64,000 nucleotides of DNA, taken from positions 1,819,042 to 1,883,041 of the forward strand of contig JACYXH010000312.1 in the NCBI GenBank assembly GCA_026745465.1, written 5' to 3'. Below are positions 22,386-33,504 of the stretch, piece by piece. The notes beneath the pieces were generated by a model that made no database searches, was not told where the DNA came from, and was given only the letters and a program-made list of their open reading frames with translations. Numbering within the stretch: position 1 is the first letter of the stretch; each line of letters begins with the position of its first letter. Position numbers and translations under genes: made by a program. This DNA comes from Lota lota (lineage: Eukaryota > Chordata > Actinopteri > Gadiformes > Lotidae).

Positions 22386-23833
22386 AACGAGAGCGACTTA
22401 CTGCCAGCCTGGTGGGAGGAGCCTGGTGAGAATCGCCCCGAACCGAGAACGATTCTCACGGACGGACTGCTGGTGGGCGAGGACCTCCGCAAATCGCGGT
22501 CCGAATCGCCCATCCGGCAAAACGGCTTTGACGGGGGCAAAGACGCCGAAGCACACGGAGCTGGGGGGGGGGGGGGGGGGGGGGGGGGGGGAGCCTTCGG
22601 ACGCGGTTCCGTCGATGACCAGGTCGTCTCCCATGTCCTCCTCGCCCTCCGCCGGAGGCGCCGCGACGTCGGGAGATATCGACGGCGTCGGCTAACCCCA
22701 CCGAGGGGGTGAAGAAGGGGTGCCTGGAGAGGAGCACCTCTCGGGGCAGGGAACAGCAGGCAGGGCAGCCATGGCGTGCTCCACACCCAAGCAGCGAAAA
22801 CACGGGGACGTGCTCGTCGCCTGGGAGCCGCAAGAGGAGCAGAGAGGCCCTGAAGAGGGCCGTTCCTCTGCCGACTCCACCACTCCGCTGCTGGAAGGAA
22901 AGATAGGAAACATCCAACGCTTTTCAAAAGACACACAAATCCCACTGTAACTAAAGTGAATCGCTAAACTGCGGTATTCATCAATCATTAAGTCCCTTGG
23001 CTCATTAACAAGGCTGCCAACTTGTACAGTTGGTCAGTGATTTGAATCCTTAAACCAACCCCAAAATATATTAAGATGGGGGTTTTAGGTTTTAAGTATT
23101 TCTTCTTGAGGTCGGATCCCCCGGATCCCTACTTTGGACTTAGCCCCCAATGGTTTCATGTGCCAAAAACGAAGTTTACTGTAATGCTTATTATAAGTAT
23201 ATAAGTAACCATTCCACTACTGAACACTAAACTGGACATACAACTTGCATACCAACTTTCCCAGTATATCTTTTATGACTTTATATTAAACCTTTTATAC
23301 CTCTCTATGTTATATTGTGCGTGTACATTGTACAGTCAGTAATGTCTATGGAGATGGGTAAAGACTCCAGGATGATTTCATTTTGAAACTCCTTTGGCAA
23401 CGTTCATGTTTATTTTCCATGCCCCTAAACCTCTTTTGAATTTATTTAAACCAGAAAGCGAAAGATGTACTACAGCTGTAGATAAGTAGAGCGTTCTGTG
23501 TGGTCCTGTTTGTTCATCAAACAGCTCAGGTTTTTTATGGGGAGGAGAGGTACCTTCTAAGGATGGCGAGCTCGTGAGCCAGAAGATTTGCCCACCAAGA
23601 CTATATTGACGGTGTGTAAGATTGACGTAGCATACAAACAAACGTTTTACATTTCAAGTATATTGGATTGCTGATAGGGTTGCTGTAGGTTGATGTAATA
23701 CTTTACTTTTTCTTTTTTACATATTGAAAAGTATAATTCAATATATATTTCAATATATTTCATATTCATATTTTTACATATTTCATATTTGCACACAACA
23801 AGCGAATATTCAACAAAAATGTTATGTTATAAC
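22386..23833. other. GC-rich island and AT-rich flank left of the copy 2 chromovirus
   Basis: 22386-22930 is GC- and CpG-rich and open on both strands, interrupted by a G29 run at 22563-22591 that shifts the frames. It may be a captured exon or an unmethylated island; I do not recognise a protein. From about 22950 to 23833 the sequence is AT-rich with no supported gene. The block is absent at the copy 2/copy 3 junction. Confidence 0.35.
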
Positions 23834-23838
23834 ATAGA

Positions 23839-24191
23839 TGTCAGGGTACAATGGCGGACTCAAATGCACGACTCGGACAGGGAATTAGAGTTAAGAAAGT
23901 TTAATTGTTCAAAGGGACAAAAATGGCAGATAGATATCCGTCGTCAGAACTACAACAATTGTCTGGTAAACACGGGGGAAAACAAACACTAGGAATTGCA
24001 TATGAACACTGAGAAAAAGCTAACGCGGGAAAAACGCTGGAGATGGTAACGAACGAATGAAGACAATCTGGCACAGGGAAATGGAACGCGTGCGTATTTA
24101 AGCATGGGACTGAGGAAGCAGATAAATTTCAAAATAAAACAGGAAGTGAAACAAACAGACAGAAACTCAAAACAAAAGCAGGAACATGACA
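23839..24191 (-). repeat. 3' LTR of element C
   Basis: On the plus strand begins TGTCAGGGTACA and ends GGAACATGACA; preceded by ATAGA. Nearly identical to 33505-33856. Confidence 0.93.
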
Positions 24192-24203
24192 GTACCCCTC
24201 CCT

Positions 24204-25190
24204 CTAAGGCCGAACACCGGACGGCCCAGGCACCGCAGGATGGAGCAGGTAGAAATCCTGAATAAGACTGGGATCCAGTATGTTACTGGCCGAGACCCAG
24301 GTCCTTTCCTCAGGACCGTACCCCTCCCAATCCACCAAGAACTGACGTCCACGCCCCCGTTTCCGAACTGCCAAGAGACGTCGGACAGTATACACGGGAC
24401 CCCCGTCAATGAGGCGAGGAGGTGGAGGGGGAGACGTGGCAGGCACCAAAGCACTCTCCTCGACGGGCTTGACCTTGCTCACGTGAAACGTGGGGTGAAC
24501 CCTCATGGACCTGGGAAGCTTCAACGTAACGGCCACAGGATTAACAATCTTGGACACCGGAAACGGGCCCACAAAACGAGGGGCCAACTTACGACACTCA
24601 GTGCGCAGTGGTAAGTCCTTGGTAGCCAGCCACACCTTCTGACCCACACGATAATGAGGCGCAGCGGACCTCCGCCGGTCGGCCTGTCTCTTGTAGACAG
24701 CTCTGCTCCTCATGAGAACCTGACGAGCCCTCGTCCAGGTCCGTCGACAACGTCTGACCAAAGCCACAGCGGAAGGGACCCCCACCTCACGCTCGAGTGC
24801 GGGAAACAAGGGGGGCTGGTAACCATAGGCACATTCGAATGGGGACATACCAATAGATGAACAGGGTAGGGTGTTATGGGCATATTCCACCCACAACAGA
24901 TGTTTGGACCATGTGGCTGGGTTACGAGAGACAAGGCAGCGAAGACCTGTCTCCATCTCTTGGTTGAGTCTCTCCGTCTGACCATTGGACTGAGGATGAT
25001 ATCCAGACGACAGGCTGACTGAGGCCCCAAGAAGCGTACAGAACGCCCTCCAGAACTGCGAGACAAACTGGGGGCCTCGATCCGACACCACATCTGCAGG
25101 TAATCCATGTAACCGAAAAACGTGAGAGAGCATAACCTCCGCCGTTTCTTTGGCGGAGGGTAATTTCGGCAGAGGAATGAAATGAACCAT
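24204..25190 (-). pseudogene. Element C integrase C-terminal part with chromodomain
   Basis: This continues pol after a single-base frameshift near 25205 (one extra C on the plus strand in CTGTCCCAC). It contains the second catalytic aspartate (VVSDRGPQF), the glutamate (GQTERLNQE) and a chromodomain ([16 protein letters not shown]) close to the C-terminus. The apparent methionine start is simply where the frame re-opens. The break separates the first catalytic aspartate from the other two, so this copy cannot make intact integrase. Confidence 0.85.
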
Positions 25191-25191
25191 T

Positions 25192-28114
25192 TTAGTAAAT
25201 CTGTCCCACTACCGTAAGAACGGCAGTGTTACCGTCAGAAGGGGGTAGTCCAGTGACAAAGTCCAGGGAAATGTCCGACCATGGTCGCTTGGGAACTGGC
25301 AGAGGCTGTAGAAGGCCCACGGATGCTTGGCGAGAAGTCTTGTTCCGAGCGCAAACTGGACAGGCCGCAACATACTCCATCACCTCCGTCTTCATGGATG
25401 GCCACCAGAAACGCTGCTTCACCACGAACATGGTCCTCTTGGATCCAGGGTGGCAGGTGAGCAACGATGTGTGAGCCCAATGAATGACCTGGGAACGTAG
25501 CTCAGAAGGAACAAACAGACGATTTGGAGGACATTCCTCAGGAATATCTAAACCCTCCAGTGCCTCTTTCACCTTCGCCTCCACCTCCCATGTGACAGCT
25601 CCTATAATACAAGAGTCTGGCAAAATGTTAGTAGGAGCTAAGGGAGATGAGTCAGGGTCAAACAAGCGAGACAAAGCATCAGGTTTGACATTCTTAGAGC
25701 CAGGACGATATGACAGAGTAAAGTTAAATCTGGTAAAGAACAAAGCCCATCTCGCCTGTCGTGCATTCAGTCTCTTAGCCGATCGAAGGTACTCCAGGTT
25801 CTTGTGATCGGTCCACACCAGAAAAGGGTGCTCTGCCCCCTCCAGCCAGTGACGCCACTCCTCCAGCGCCACTTTAACAGCCAACAGCTCCCTGTCCCCC
25901 ACGTCGTAATTCCTCTCTGGCGCCGACAGCTTGCGGGAAAGGAAAGCACAGGGATGAAACCGCCCATCCTCAGAGGAACGTTGAGAAAGGACGGCACCAA
26001 CACCCACGTCGGATGCGTCCACCTCTACCACGAACTGGCGATGAGGATCCGGCAGAACGAGCACCGGAGCAGTGGAGAAACTCCTCTTCAGGCGAGCGAA
26101 TGACTGTTCAGCCGACGGAGACCACTGGAAAGGTACCTTGACAGACGTGAGATCATGGAGAGGAGCAGCAACAGTGCTAAAGTTCCTGATAAATTTGCGG
26201 TAAAAGTTAGCAAAACCCAGAAACCGCTGTACTTGTTTACGATTGATAGGGGTAGGCCACTCAGCTACCGCCCTCACCTTGTCCAAGTCCATGCGGAACT
26301 CTCCTTCAGACACCACGAAACCTATGAAGGAAACTGTGGTAACGTGGAATTCACACTTCTCAGCCTTAACATAAAGCTGATTATCCAACAACCGCTGTAG
26401 CACCTGCCGCACATGCTGGGTGTGTGTCTGCAAGTCTGGAGAGAAAATGAGGATATCATCCAAGTAGACGAACACAAAAACATTCAACATGTCTCTTAGA
26501 ACGTCATTCACCAACGCCTGGAACACAGCAGGGGCGTTGGTGAGGCCAAAAGGCATTACTAAATACTCATAATGACCAGTAGGAGTATTGAATGCCGTCT
26601 TCCACTCATCACCACTTCTGATTCTGACTAAGTGGTAAGCGTTGCGGAGGTCGAGCTTGGTGAAAATCTTGGCCCCCTGCAGGAGTTCAAAGGCAGTAGC
26701 CATCAGAGGTAAAGGGTAGCGGTTCTTTACAGTAATGTCATTAAGTCCTCTGTAATCGATACAGGGTCGTAGGGAGTTGTCCTTCTTACCCACGAAGAAA
26801 AACCCAGCTCCAGCCGGAGAAGACGAAGGACGGATGATACCAGCTTTAAGCGAAGCTTCCACGTACTCCTTCATGGAGCCCATTTCAGGAGATGACAGAG
26901 AAAACAATCTGCCCTTGGGAGGGGATGTACCAGGCAGCAGATCAATGGCGCAGTCATAAGGTCTGTGAGGGGGCAGTGAAGTGGCTTTTGTCTTATTGAA
27001 TACCTCCCTTATGTCCAAGTAGCATTCAGGAACGCCGGTGAGGTCAGGAAAATCCGATGTCGGTTCCTCCTGACTGCCATTGACGGGAACGGTCTCACTA
27101 CCACCCACCTCAATGCGCGTGGCGAAACAAGACAGTTTGCAGTTTTCTCCCCATTCCACAATCTTGCCCGAAAGCCAGTCAATGTGAGGATTGTGAGATG
27201 TGAACCACGGAAACCCGAGAACCACCGGGTGTGCAGGAGAGTCAAACAGATGAAAAGTTAACGTCTCAGTGTGACCATCCAAGAAAGTCACGGTCACTGG
27301 AGATGTGCAGTGCGTAATCCTCCAGAGTAGCTGGCCATCCAGAGCCGCTGCCTCCAACGGTTTGGAAAGCCGAACAGGGTCCAAACGAAGTTTCTTGGAG
27401 AGATTGATGTCCATAAGGCTGGTGTCAGCGCCTGAATCCATTAACACCGCCTGCGTAAGTGTAACAGAACCATTAGTCAGGGTGACCTCAACCATGGGAC
27501 GAGGGAGACAACTAGGAATGTGTGTACGGCTAACCAGCGCCCTCCGGTTTACTGATGAGCCCCCGTCTTTTACTGGACAGAATGCAATACGATGACCCAG
27601 CTGGGCGCAATAGAGACAGCGTCCCTCTCTCATGCGACGTTGTCGCTCCTCTGGAGAAAGGCGAGCTCTACCCAACTGCATCGGCTCCTCAGCTGCCAGT
27701 GTCCCGGAATATGACTCACCAGGTTGGCGTAGTTCTGGTGTGGAAGAAGAGGTGCCATGAAGAACTTTGGAGGTAGACATACTCGGACGGAGAAGGTCTG
27801 ACGAAGCAGTTTGAGACCGCTGAGCAGTTCTGGATGACCAATGCTCCCTCTGCCGGTCACTTGAAAAACTGCTTCCATGATGTTCCTCTCTCTCCGTTTC
27901 CAGCAGTCGTTTGTCTATCTTAATAGCCAATGCTATAAGCGAATCCAAATCCGCTGGTAAATCCAAAGGTGCCAAGTGATCCTTCACCTGAGCCGATAAT
28001 CCACACAGGAATGCATCAGAAAGAGCAAAAGCATTCCAGCCGCTCTCGGCAGCCAGAGTGCGAAACTCAATGGCGTAGTCCGAAACCCTTCTTCTTGCTT
28101 GTCGTAATCCCACC
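25192..28114 (-). pseudogene. Element C gag C-terminal part fused to protease, RT and integrase N-part
   Basis: One uninterrupted frame runs from Gag through a CCHC knuckle ([14 protein letters not shown]) straight into protease ([11 protein letters not shown]), RT with YLDD, RNase H ([13 protein letters not shown]) and the integrase zinc finger and first catalytic aspartate ([13 protein letters not shown]). There is no frameshift between gag and pol, unlike elements A and B. The open frame extends artificially to 28224 through the nested LTR. Upstream, gag continues at 32923-33488 beyond the nested element; downstream the frame ends at the single-base shift. Confidence 0.87.
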
Positions 28115-28308
28115 TGTAGAGCATTCGCAATATGCTGTTTGAATGTACTCCCATGGTAGCCACCGTACTGGCTACTGTGCATGCGCGGTGGTTGGCGCGC
28201 CTCTCTAGGTATTCTGTTAGTCACGCAATGTTAGTCTACGACTTACCATTATGTTAAATAAAAGTAATACAGTAACAAAGTATTCCCTCCGTGTCAGGTC
28301 ATTCAACA
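28115..28308 (+). repeat. Left LTR of element D
   Basis: Begins TGTAGAGCATTCGC and ends TCATTCAACA; 194 bp. AATAAA at about 28256. Confidence 0.95.
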
Positions 28309-28322
28309 TGGTGTCAGAAGTG
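28309..28322 (+). promoter_or_regulatory. tRNA-Leu-type primer-binding site of element D
   Basis: TGGTGTCAGAAGTG starts right after the LTR and matches the complement of the 3' end of tRNA-Leu(CAG), as I recall it. Contrasts with the self-priming sites of elements A-C. Confidence 0.65.
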
Positions 28323-28458
28323 AACACGGACATAATGGACTATACGAGTTTTGAAAACGAGTAGGAAGATCAACTCACCGATCGAGCGAGGACACCCAAC
28401 GTTACGTACCTTACAAGCAAACGCCGCGTGCTAGCACTAGCACCGAACGTGCAACATC

Positions 28459-31400
28459 GTGATGGCTGACGGATTTCGCAGACCCGAGCCTGTACTCTTT
28501 GATGGCAATGTCGCAGAAAACTGGCGTGTGTTCGAACAAGAGTACGACATTTTCATTGCGGCGGCACACTTTGACAAGCCAGCCCGCACACAGGCATATA
28601 TTCTCCTCAATCTAGCAGGATCGGACGCCATTGAACGAGAGAGGTCATTTGTATACGCGGCGGAGGTGAGAGCTCCCGGGGACGGAGGCGTCATCACTCC
28701 GGCCGAGTCAAAAGAAGACCCAATATGTCTGAAAAGGAAATTTCGGGAGATTTGCAGTCCTCAAACCAACATTACGATGGAAAGGCACAAGTTCAACACG
28801 AGGTGTCAAGACCAAGGTGAGACCATTGAAGCATACGTCACTGATTTAAGGATCAAAGCAAAGAGCTCTAATTTTGGAATTTTACAAGATGAACTCATCA
28901 GAGATAGACTCGTATGCGGCATAAATAATGACAGTCTGAGAAAGATTTTGCTGCGTGACAGTGAACTGACTTTAACCAAGGCTATATCCGTATGTCGAAT
29001 ACATGAGCTGGCAGAACAACACACGAATACATTATCATCACCGCAAACACCAGCCAACGTTGACGCTGTACAGTACAGATCTGCAAGGAAGCAGAGATTC
29101 GATACAGGACGAACATCTCAGTCAGAGAGGAATGCACGGCCTATCACAAATTGTAACAATTGTGGAGGTAGCCATGCAGCCAAGAGAGAAAATTGCCCAG
29201 CATATGGTCAACAGTGTCACACATGTAAGAAATGGAACCATTACAAAACGTGTTGTAGATCAACACAGCAGCACCATAGCACACAGAGATATAGGAAATC
29301 TGTCAATCAACTAGAACCAGCCCAAGCCACGAGTGATAGCGATGAGGATTCATACTATGTGGATGGAATAACGCTGGAGAACGTTGACACAGTATACTCT
29401 CATGCTACGGAGAAAAGTGAAGCATTCACCACTGTCCACGTCAATGGCAAGCCCATCGAAATGAAAGTCGATACAGGGGCAAAATGCAACGTCATGTCAC
29501 ATGATACATTCAAACGTGTGAAGAACAAGGAAGAAATAGACTGTTCAAGAATCACCAACTTGGTGGCATATGGGGGAAATCAGATTAACACTGTGGGTTC
29601 AGTTGTCCTGTCATGTCACCTAGCAGGCCAGCCATATGCACTACAGTTCTACATCGTGGAGAGAAACGTCCAGCCACTGCTAGGCTTACCAGCATGCATA
29701 CGCATGGAGTTAGTAACACTGAACAAGGAAGTTCATCAACTCAGTGTGAATGACAATGCCAACATGCGCCACCAGATTTTCACGAAATATGCTGATCTAT
29801 TCAAGGACAAACTTGGTAAGCTACCAGTCACATACTCCATGAAACTAGATCCAGATGTACAGCCCGTCGTCCGTCCAGCACGCCGCATTCCGGTAGCCAT
29901 GCAGGACAGAGTTAGGGCTGAACTTGAAAGAATGAAAGACCTAGGCGTCATCGCTCCCGTTTCGGAACCAACTGAATGGGTATCATCCATGGTGGCAACA
30001 AACAAAAAGCAGACAGATGACATAAGAATCTGCATCGACCCCAGGGATCTCAACATAGCATTGAAGCGTCCCCACCACCCTATGCGTACTGTCGAGGAGG
30101 TTGCCTCACAAATGTCAAACGCAACAGTGTTTTCAGTGCTGGACGCCAAGAGCTCTTTCTGGCAAATTTCCTTGGACAGTAAGTCATCGCTGCTAACAAC
30201 TTTCAGCACACCTTTTGGCCGTTACAGATTCCTCAGGATGCCATTTGGAATAAATGCAGCCAGCGAGGTGTTCCAACGCTCAATGGAGCAGATATTTGCT
30301 GGATACCCCTGTGCCATCATTGTGGATGACATCATCGTCGGAGGCCGCAATGAAGCAGAGCACGACGCAAACCTGATGAAGGTGCTCGACCGTGCACGTC
30401 AGGTGAATCTGAGACTCAACCCCCTCAAGTGCAAATTCCGGCTGGCTGAGGTCAGTTATGTCGGTCACATGTTCACCAGCGATGGCCTGAAAGCAGATCC
30501 ATCCAAGACCAAAGCAGTCACCGAAATGCCAGCCCCCGAGGACGTCACAGCACTCCAGCGCTTCCTTGGCATGATAAACTATCTCGGGAAGTTTATCCCG
30601 AACTTCAGTGAACTTTCAGCTCCACTAAGACAGCTCACACGCAAGGACACAGTGTGGTGCTGGCTGAAGCAGCACCAGGACGCATATGATGTTTTGAAAA
30701 AATGCATATCAAGCCCACCGGTCTTGTCATATTACAACGTCGATCGACCAGTCACACTCACCTGCGACGCTTCACAACACGGACTTGGCGCAGCATGCTT
30801 GCAAGACGGCAGACCAATTGCCTACGCATCGCGAACGCTGACACAGACTGAGACACGCTACGCACAAATAGAGAAGGAACTCCTAGCAGTTGTGTTTGCG
30901 TGTTCAAAATTTAATGACTATATATATGGAAAGCCGGTGACCGTTGAAACTGACCACCAACCCCTAGTCACAATCATAAGAAAGCCAATCTCCACAGCAC
31001 CAGCCCGACTCCAACGTATGATGCTACAGTTGCAGAAATACAACATCGACCTGATCTACAAGAAAGGGAAACACATGTACCTGGCCGACACTCTGTCACG
31101 AGCGCCCAGGACATCCACCTTTCAGCACACAAATGAGAAAAATGACTTTGACGTCATGGTGGTCAGCCACATCTCATCCGCCCGCCTGGAGGAACTGAGG
31201 AGACACACAGCAAAGGATGCAACGCTGCAGAAACTCACCTCTGTTATCAAGCATGGGTGGCCTACCAAACAGCGCAGTGCTCCATCAGCCGTCAGTCCTT
31301 TCTTCCCCTTCCGAGACGAGCTCATCATTGAGGAAGGAATCATCATGAAGGGTCACCAAACAGTCATTCCCCAGTCGCTACAGAGTGAGTACACAAACAT

Positions 31401-32517
31401 TATGCACAGAGGACACCCAGGTGCAGAGTCGACCAAACGCAGAGCCCGAGGCATAGCGTTCTGGCCCACCATGAGCAAAGACATTGACAATGCAACACTC
31501 TCATGCTCTGTGTGTAACAGCACTAAACCACACCAACAGAAGGAACCACTCCAGCTTTACCCAGTTCCAGACCTACCGTGGTCTACAGTGGCAACAGACA
31601 TCCTGGAATGGAATGGTAAACACTATCAAGTGCTTGTAGACTCATATTCAGGTTGGTATGAGATCGACCAACTCAAGGACATCACAGCAACATCAGTCAT
31701 CACAAAACTGAAACGACATTTCTCGGTCCATGGGTCACCGCACATACTCATCTCAGACAATGCTAGACAGTACAACAGCCAGCAGTTTAAGGACTTTGCC
31801 ACGCAGTGGGACTTTGAGCACGTCACCAGCAGCCCAGAATTCCCACAGAGCAATGGCTTAGCTGAAAGGGCAGTCCGTAGTGCAAAACAGCTGATGGAAA
31901 AGTCAAAAAGAGATGGAACAGACACGTTCCTAAATCTACTAAACCTGAGAAATATCCCTCGAGATGCACAGCTAGGCTCACCGGCACAGAGACTTATGTC
32001 AAGGCAGACACGTACCACACTCCCAGTCAGCAAACAGTTGCTAAAGCCTATAGCCCGTAACACCCAACAAGTCCAGGCTCAACTCATAAAGAAAAGACTC
32101 TCCCAAAAGCGGAGCTATGACAAGTCAAGCCGTCCACTACGGGCCCTGTCTGAAGGTGAAGCAGTCAGGATGCAGACCCCCCAAGGGTACAACCGCATGG
32201 GCATGGTAAAAGAGGTCTGTAGGGAACCAAGATCCTACCTCATCCAGTCTGAAGGCAGGGAGTACAGGAGAAATCGCAGACACATCCTACCTGTAGCCGA
32301 GCCACCTCCAGAGTTGTCCACCGACGCAGACCCGCAGCACTTCAATCCAGCTGTAGAGGAAACTCCCCATCCCTTTGCAGAGAAGCCCAACTGCATAGAC
32401 ACTGAAAAGACCCCAGCTCAAGAGCCCATAGCTCTGATGCCAACACGCATCAGTGGGAGCCCATACCAAACACGTTCAGGTCGTGTTAGTAGGCCGAACC
32501 CCAAATACAAGGACTGA
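28459..32517 (+). CDS. Gag-Pol polyprotein of element D
   Basis: 1352 residues in one frame; a second methionine follows immediately (28462). Gag ends with two Cys/His knuckles, CNNCGGSHAAKRENC (about 232) and CHTCKKWNHYKTCC (about 252). Then come protease VDTGAKCNVM (about 337), RT with IVDD as its catalytic motif instead of YVDD or YLDD (about 621), RNase H TCDASQHGLGA (about 767), an integrase HHCC finger (about 982-1020) and a core with ATDILEW, LISDNARQYN and NGLAERAV. No chromodomain is visible. The similarity to the Mag lineage is my judgement from the integrase and the single-frame layout. Confidence 0.93.
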   Translation: MMADGFRRPEPVLFDGNVAENWRVFEQEYDIFIAAAHFDKPARTQAYILLNLAGSDAIERERSFVYAAEVRAPGDGGVITPAESKEDPICLKRKFREICSPQTNITMERHKFNTRCQDQGETIEAYVTDLRIKAKSSNFGILQDELIRDRLVCGINNDSLRKILLRDSELTLTKAISVCRIHELAEQHTNTLSSPQTPANVDAVQYRSARKQRFDTGRTSQSERNARPITNCNNCGGSHAAKRENCPAYGQQCHTCKKWNHYKTCCRSTQQHHSTQRYRKSVNQLEPAQATSDSDEDSYYVDGITLENVDTVYSHATEKSEAFTTVHVNGKPIEMKVDTGAKCNVMSHDTFKRVKNKEEIDCSRITNLVAYGGNQINTVGSVVLSCHLAGQPYALQFYIVERNVQPLLGLPACIRMELVTLNKEVHQLSVNDNANMRHQIFTKYADLFKDKLGKLPVTYSMKLDPDVQPVVRPARRIPVAMQDRVRAELERMKDLGVIAPVSEPTEWVSSMVATNKKQTDDIRICIDPRDLNIALKRPHHPMRTVEEVASQMSNATVFSVLDAKSSFWQISLDSKSSLLTTFSTPFGRYRFLRMPFGINAASEVFQRSMEQIFAGYPCAIIVDDIIVGGRNEAEHDANLMKVLDRARQVNLRLNPLKCKFRLAEVSYVGHMFTSDGLKADPSKTKAVTEMPAPEDVTALQRFLGMINYLGKFIPNFSELSAPLRQLTRKDTVWCWLKQHQDAYDVLKKCISSPPVLSYYNVDRPVTLTCDASQHGLGAACLQDGRPIAYASRTLTQTETRYAQIEKELLAVVFACSKFNDYIYGKPVTVETDHQPLVTIIRKPISTAPARLQRMMLQLQKYNIDLIYKKGKHMYLADTLSRAPRTSTFQHTNEKNDFDVMVVSHISSARLEELRRHTAKDATLQKLTSVIKHGWPTKQRSAPSAVSPFFPFRDELIIEEGIIMKGHQTVIPQSLQSEYTNIMHRGHPGAESTKRRARGIAFWPTMSKDIDNATLSCSVCNSTKPHQQKEPLQLYPVPDLPWSTVATDILEWNGKHYQVLVDSYSGWYEIDQLKDITATSVITKLKRHFSVHGSPHILISDNARQYNSQQFKDFATQWDFEHVTSSPEFPQSNGLAERAVRSAKQLMEKSKRDGTDTFLNLLNLRNIPRDAQLGSPAQRLMSRQTRTTLPVSKQLLKPIARNTQQVQAQLIKKRLSQKRSYDKSSRPLRALSEGEAVRMQTPQGYNRMGMVKEVCREPRSYLIQSEGREYRRNRRHILPVAEPPPELSTDADPQHFNPAVEETPHPFAEKPNCIDTEKTPAQEPIALMPTRISGSPYQTRSGRVSRPNPKYKD

Positions 32518-32712
32518 GTGATTTGATTTTGTGTGGACATTTAGCACAACATCCTCAGTGTTGTAAACTGTTCTGAAAGAACGTTACGTAGTATTGAGTT
32601 TGATTACATGCCATGTTTTGTTTCTTCCATCCCGAACAGCTTGTTTAAAAAAACATTGTAATGTTATTGTTTATCTTAGCCATGTTCTGTTTTGTGTTAG
32701 GGCTACAAGCTT

Positions 32713-32723
32713 AAGAGAGAGGA
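32713..32723 (+). other. Polypurine tract of element D
   Basis: AAGAGAGAGGA immediately precedes the right LTR. Confidence 0.8.
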
Positions 32724-32917
32724 TGTAGAGCATTCGCAATATGCTGTTTGAATGTACTCCCATGGTAGCCACCGTACTGGCTACTGTGCATGCGCGGTGG
32801 TTGGCGCGCCTCTCTAGGTATTCTGTTAGTCACGCAATGTTAGTCTACGACTTACCATTATGTTAAATAAAAGTAATACAGTAACAAAGTATTCCCTCCG
32901 TGTCAGGTCATTCAACA
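32724..32917 (+). repeat. Right LTR of element D
   Basis: 194 bp, no difference from the left LTR found by eye; followed by the CCACC target duplication. Confidence 0.95.
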
Positions 32918-32922
32918 CCACC

Positions 32923-33488
32923 AAAGCACGAGCAGCCTCCCTACCGGGAGAAACATGCTGAAAAATCCGTGAAAAAGTCTGAGTAAAGCATATATAAGAG
33001 TCACATACCGCAGACTTCTGGCTCCACTCAGCTGCTGCCCATGACTCTGCTCTTCCAGAAAGATGTGAAATAATAAACGCCACTTTAGCTCTATCCGAAG
33101 GGTAAGCGACCGCCTGCAGCTCAAAATGGAGTTCACACTGGGTCAAGAATGCCCGGCAATCTCCGGAATCCCCAGAAAATCTCTCCGGACGAGCAAGATG
33201 CGGAAACGGCGAGGAGGAAGGCCTTGCTTCCGTAGAATCTCCACTGGAAGACGTTGAAGCGGGAGTGGCGGCGTCCCCTCCAGTAGACGACTCCCTCGTA
33301 GCGAGACGTTGAAAATGAGTGATGAGCTGAGCAATCTGGTCACTCACTCCGATCACCTGGTTCTCCTGGCGATTAGCCGTCGCCACCAGCTCATCCCGAA
33401 AAATATGGAGTTGTTCTTCATGCTGCTGCAAACGTTGAGCTTGAGCGCGCAGAGCCGATCGAATCGCTTCCGAGTCGGCTGAGTCCAT
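32923..33488 (-). pseudogene. Element C gag N-terminal part
   Basis: Minus-strand start MDSADSEAIR just after the primer-binding site, the position equivalent to the gag starts of elements A and B. It contains the Gag core with FSGDSGDCRAFLTQCE. The frame is cut by the nested element D after SPGREAARAL and resumes at 28109. Reading through the insertion gives a spurious tail to 32826. Confidence 0.87.
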
Positions 33489-33492
33489 GTTG

Positions 33493-33502
33493 GCCAGATT
33501 GT
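33493..33502 (-). promoter_or_regulatory. Self-priming primer-binding site of element C
   Basis: Minus-strand ACAATCTGGC, adjacent to the 5' LTR, pairs with the block at 33728-33737. Relative to element A one base pair is changed on both sides. Confidence 0.65.
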
Positions 33503-33504
33503 AC

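Larger units (their letters stand above)
28115..32917 (+). mobile_element. Young Mag-like Ty3/Gypsy element nested in element C (element D)
   Basis: Two 194-bp LTRs that I read as identical flank one long gag-pol frame. The target duplication CCACC lies at 28110-28114 and 32918-32922. The undisturbed target is visible in the sister copy near 1441 (ATCCCACCAAAGC). Primer-binding site and polypurine tract are present. All parts needed for activity appear intact, making this the youngest insertion in the window. Confidence 0.95.

Noticed and set aside
22175..22945. 256-codon minus-strand frame through the GAGG tract
   Set aside because: Most of it is low-complexity serine/proline from triplet repeats, and the frame depends on the G29 run length. 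No domain is recognisable.
25192..28224. Full 1010-codon frame including the N-terminal part in the nested LTR
   Set aside because: The first about 37 codons come from the LTR of the nested element; the real upstream gag lies beyond that insertion at 32923-33488.
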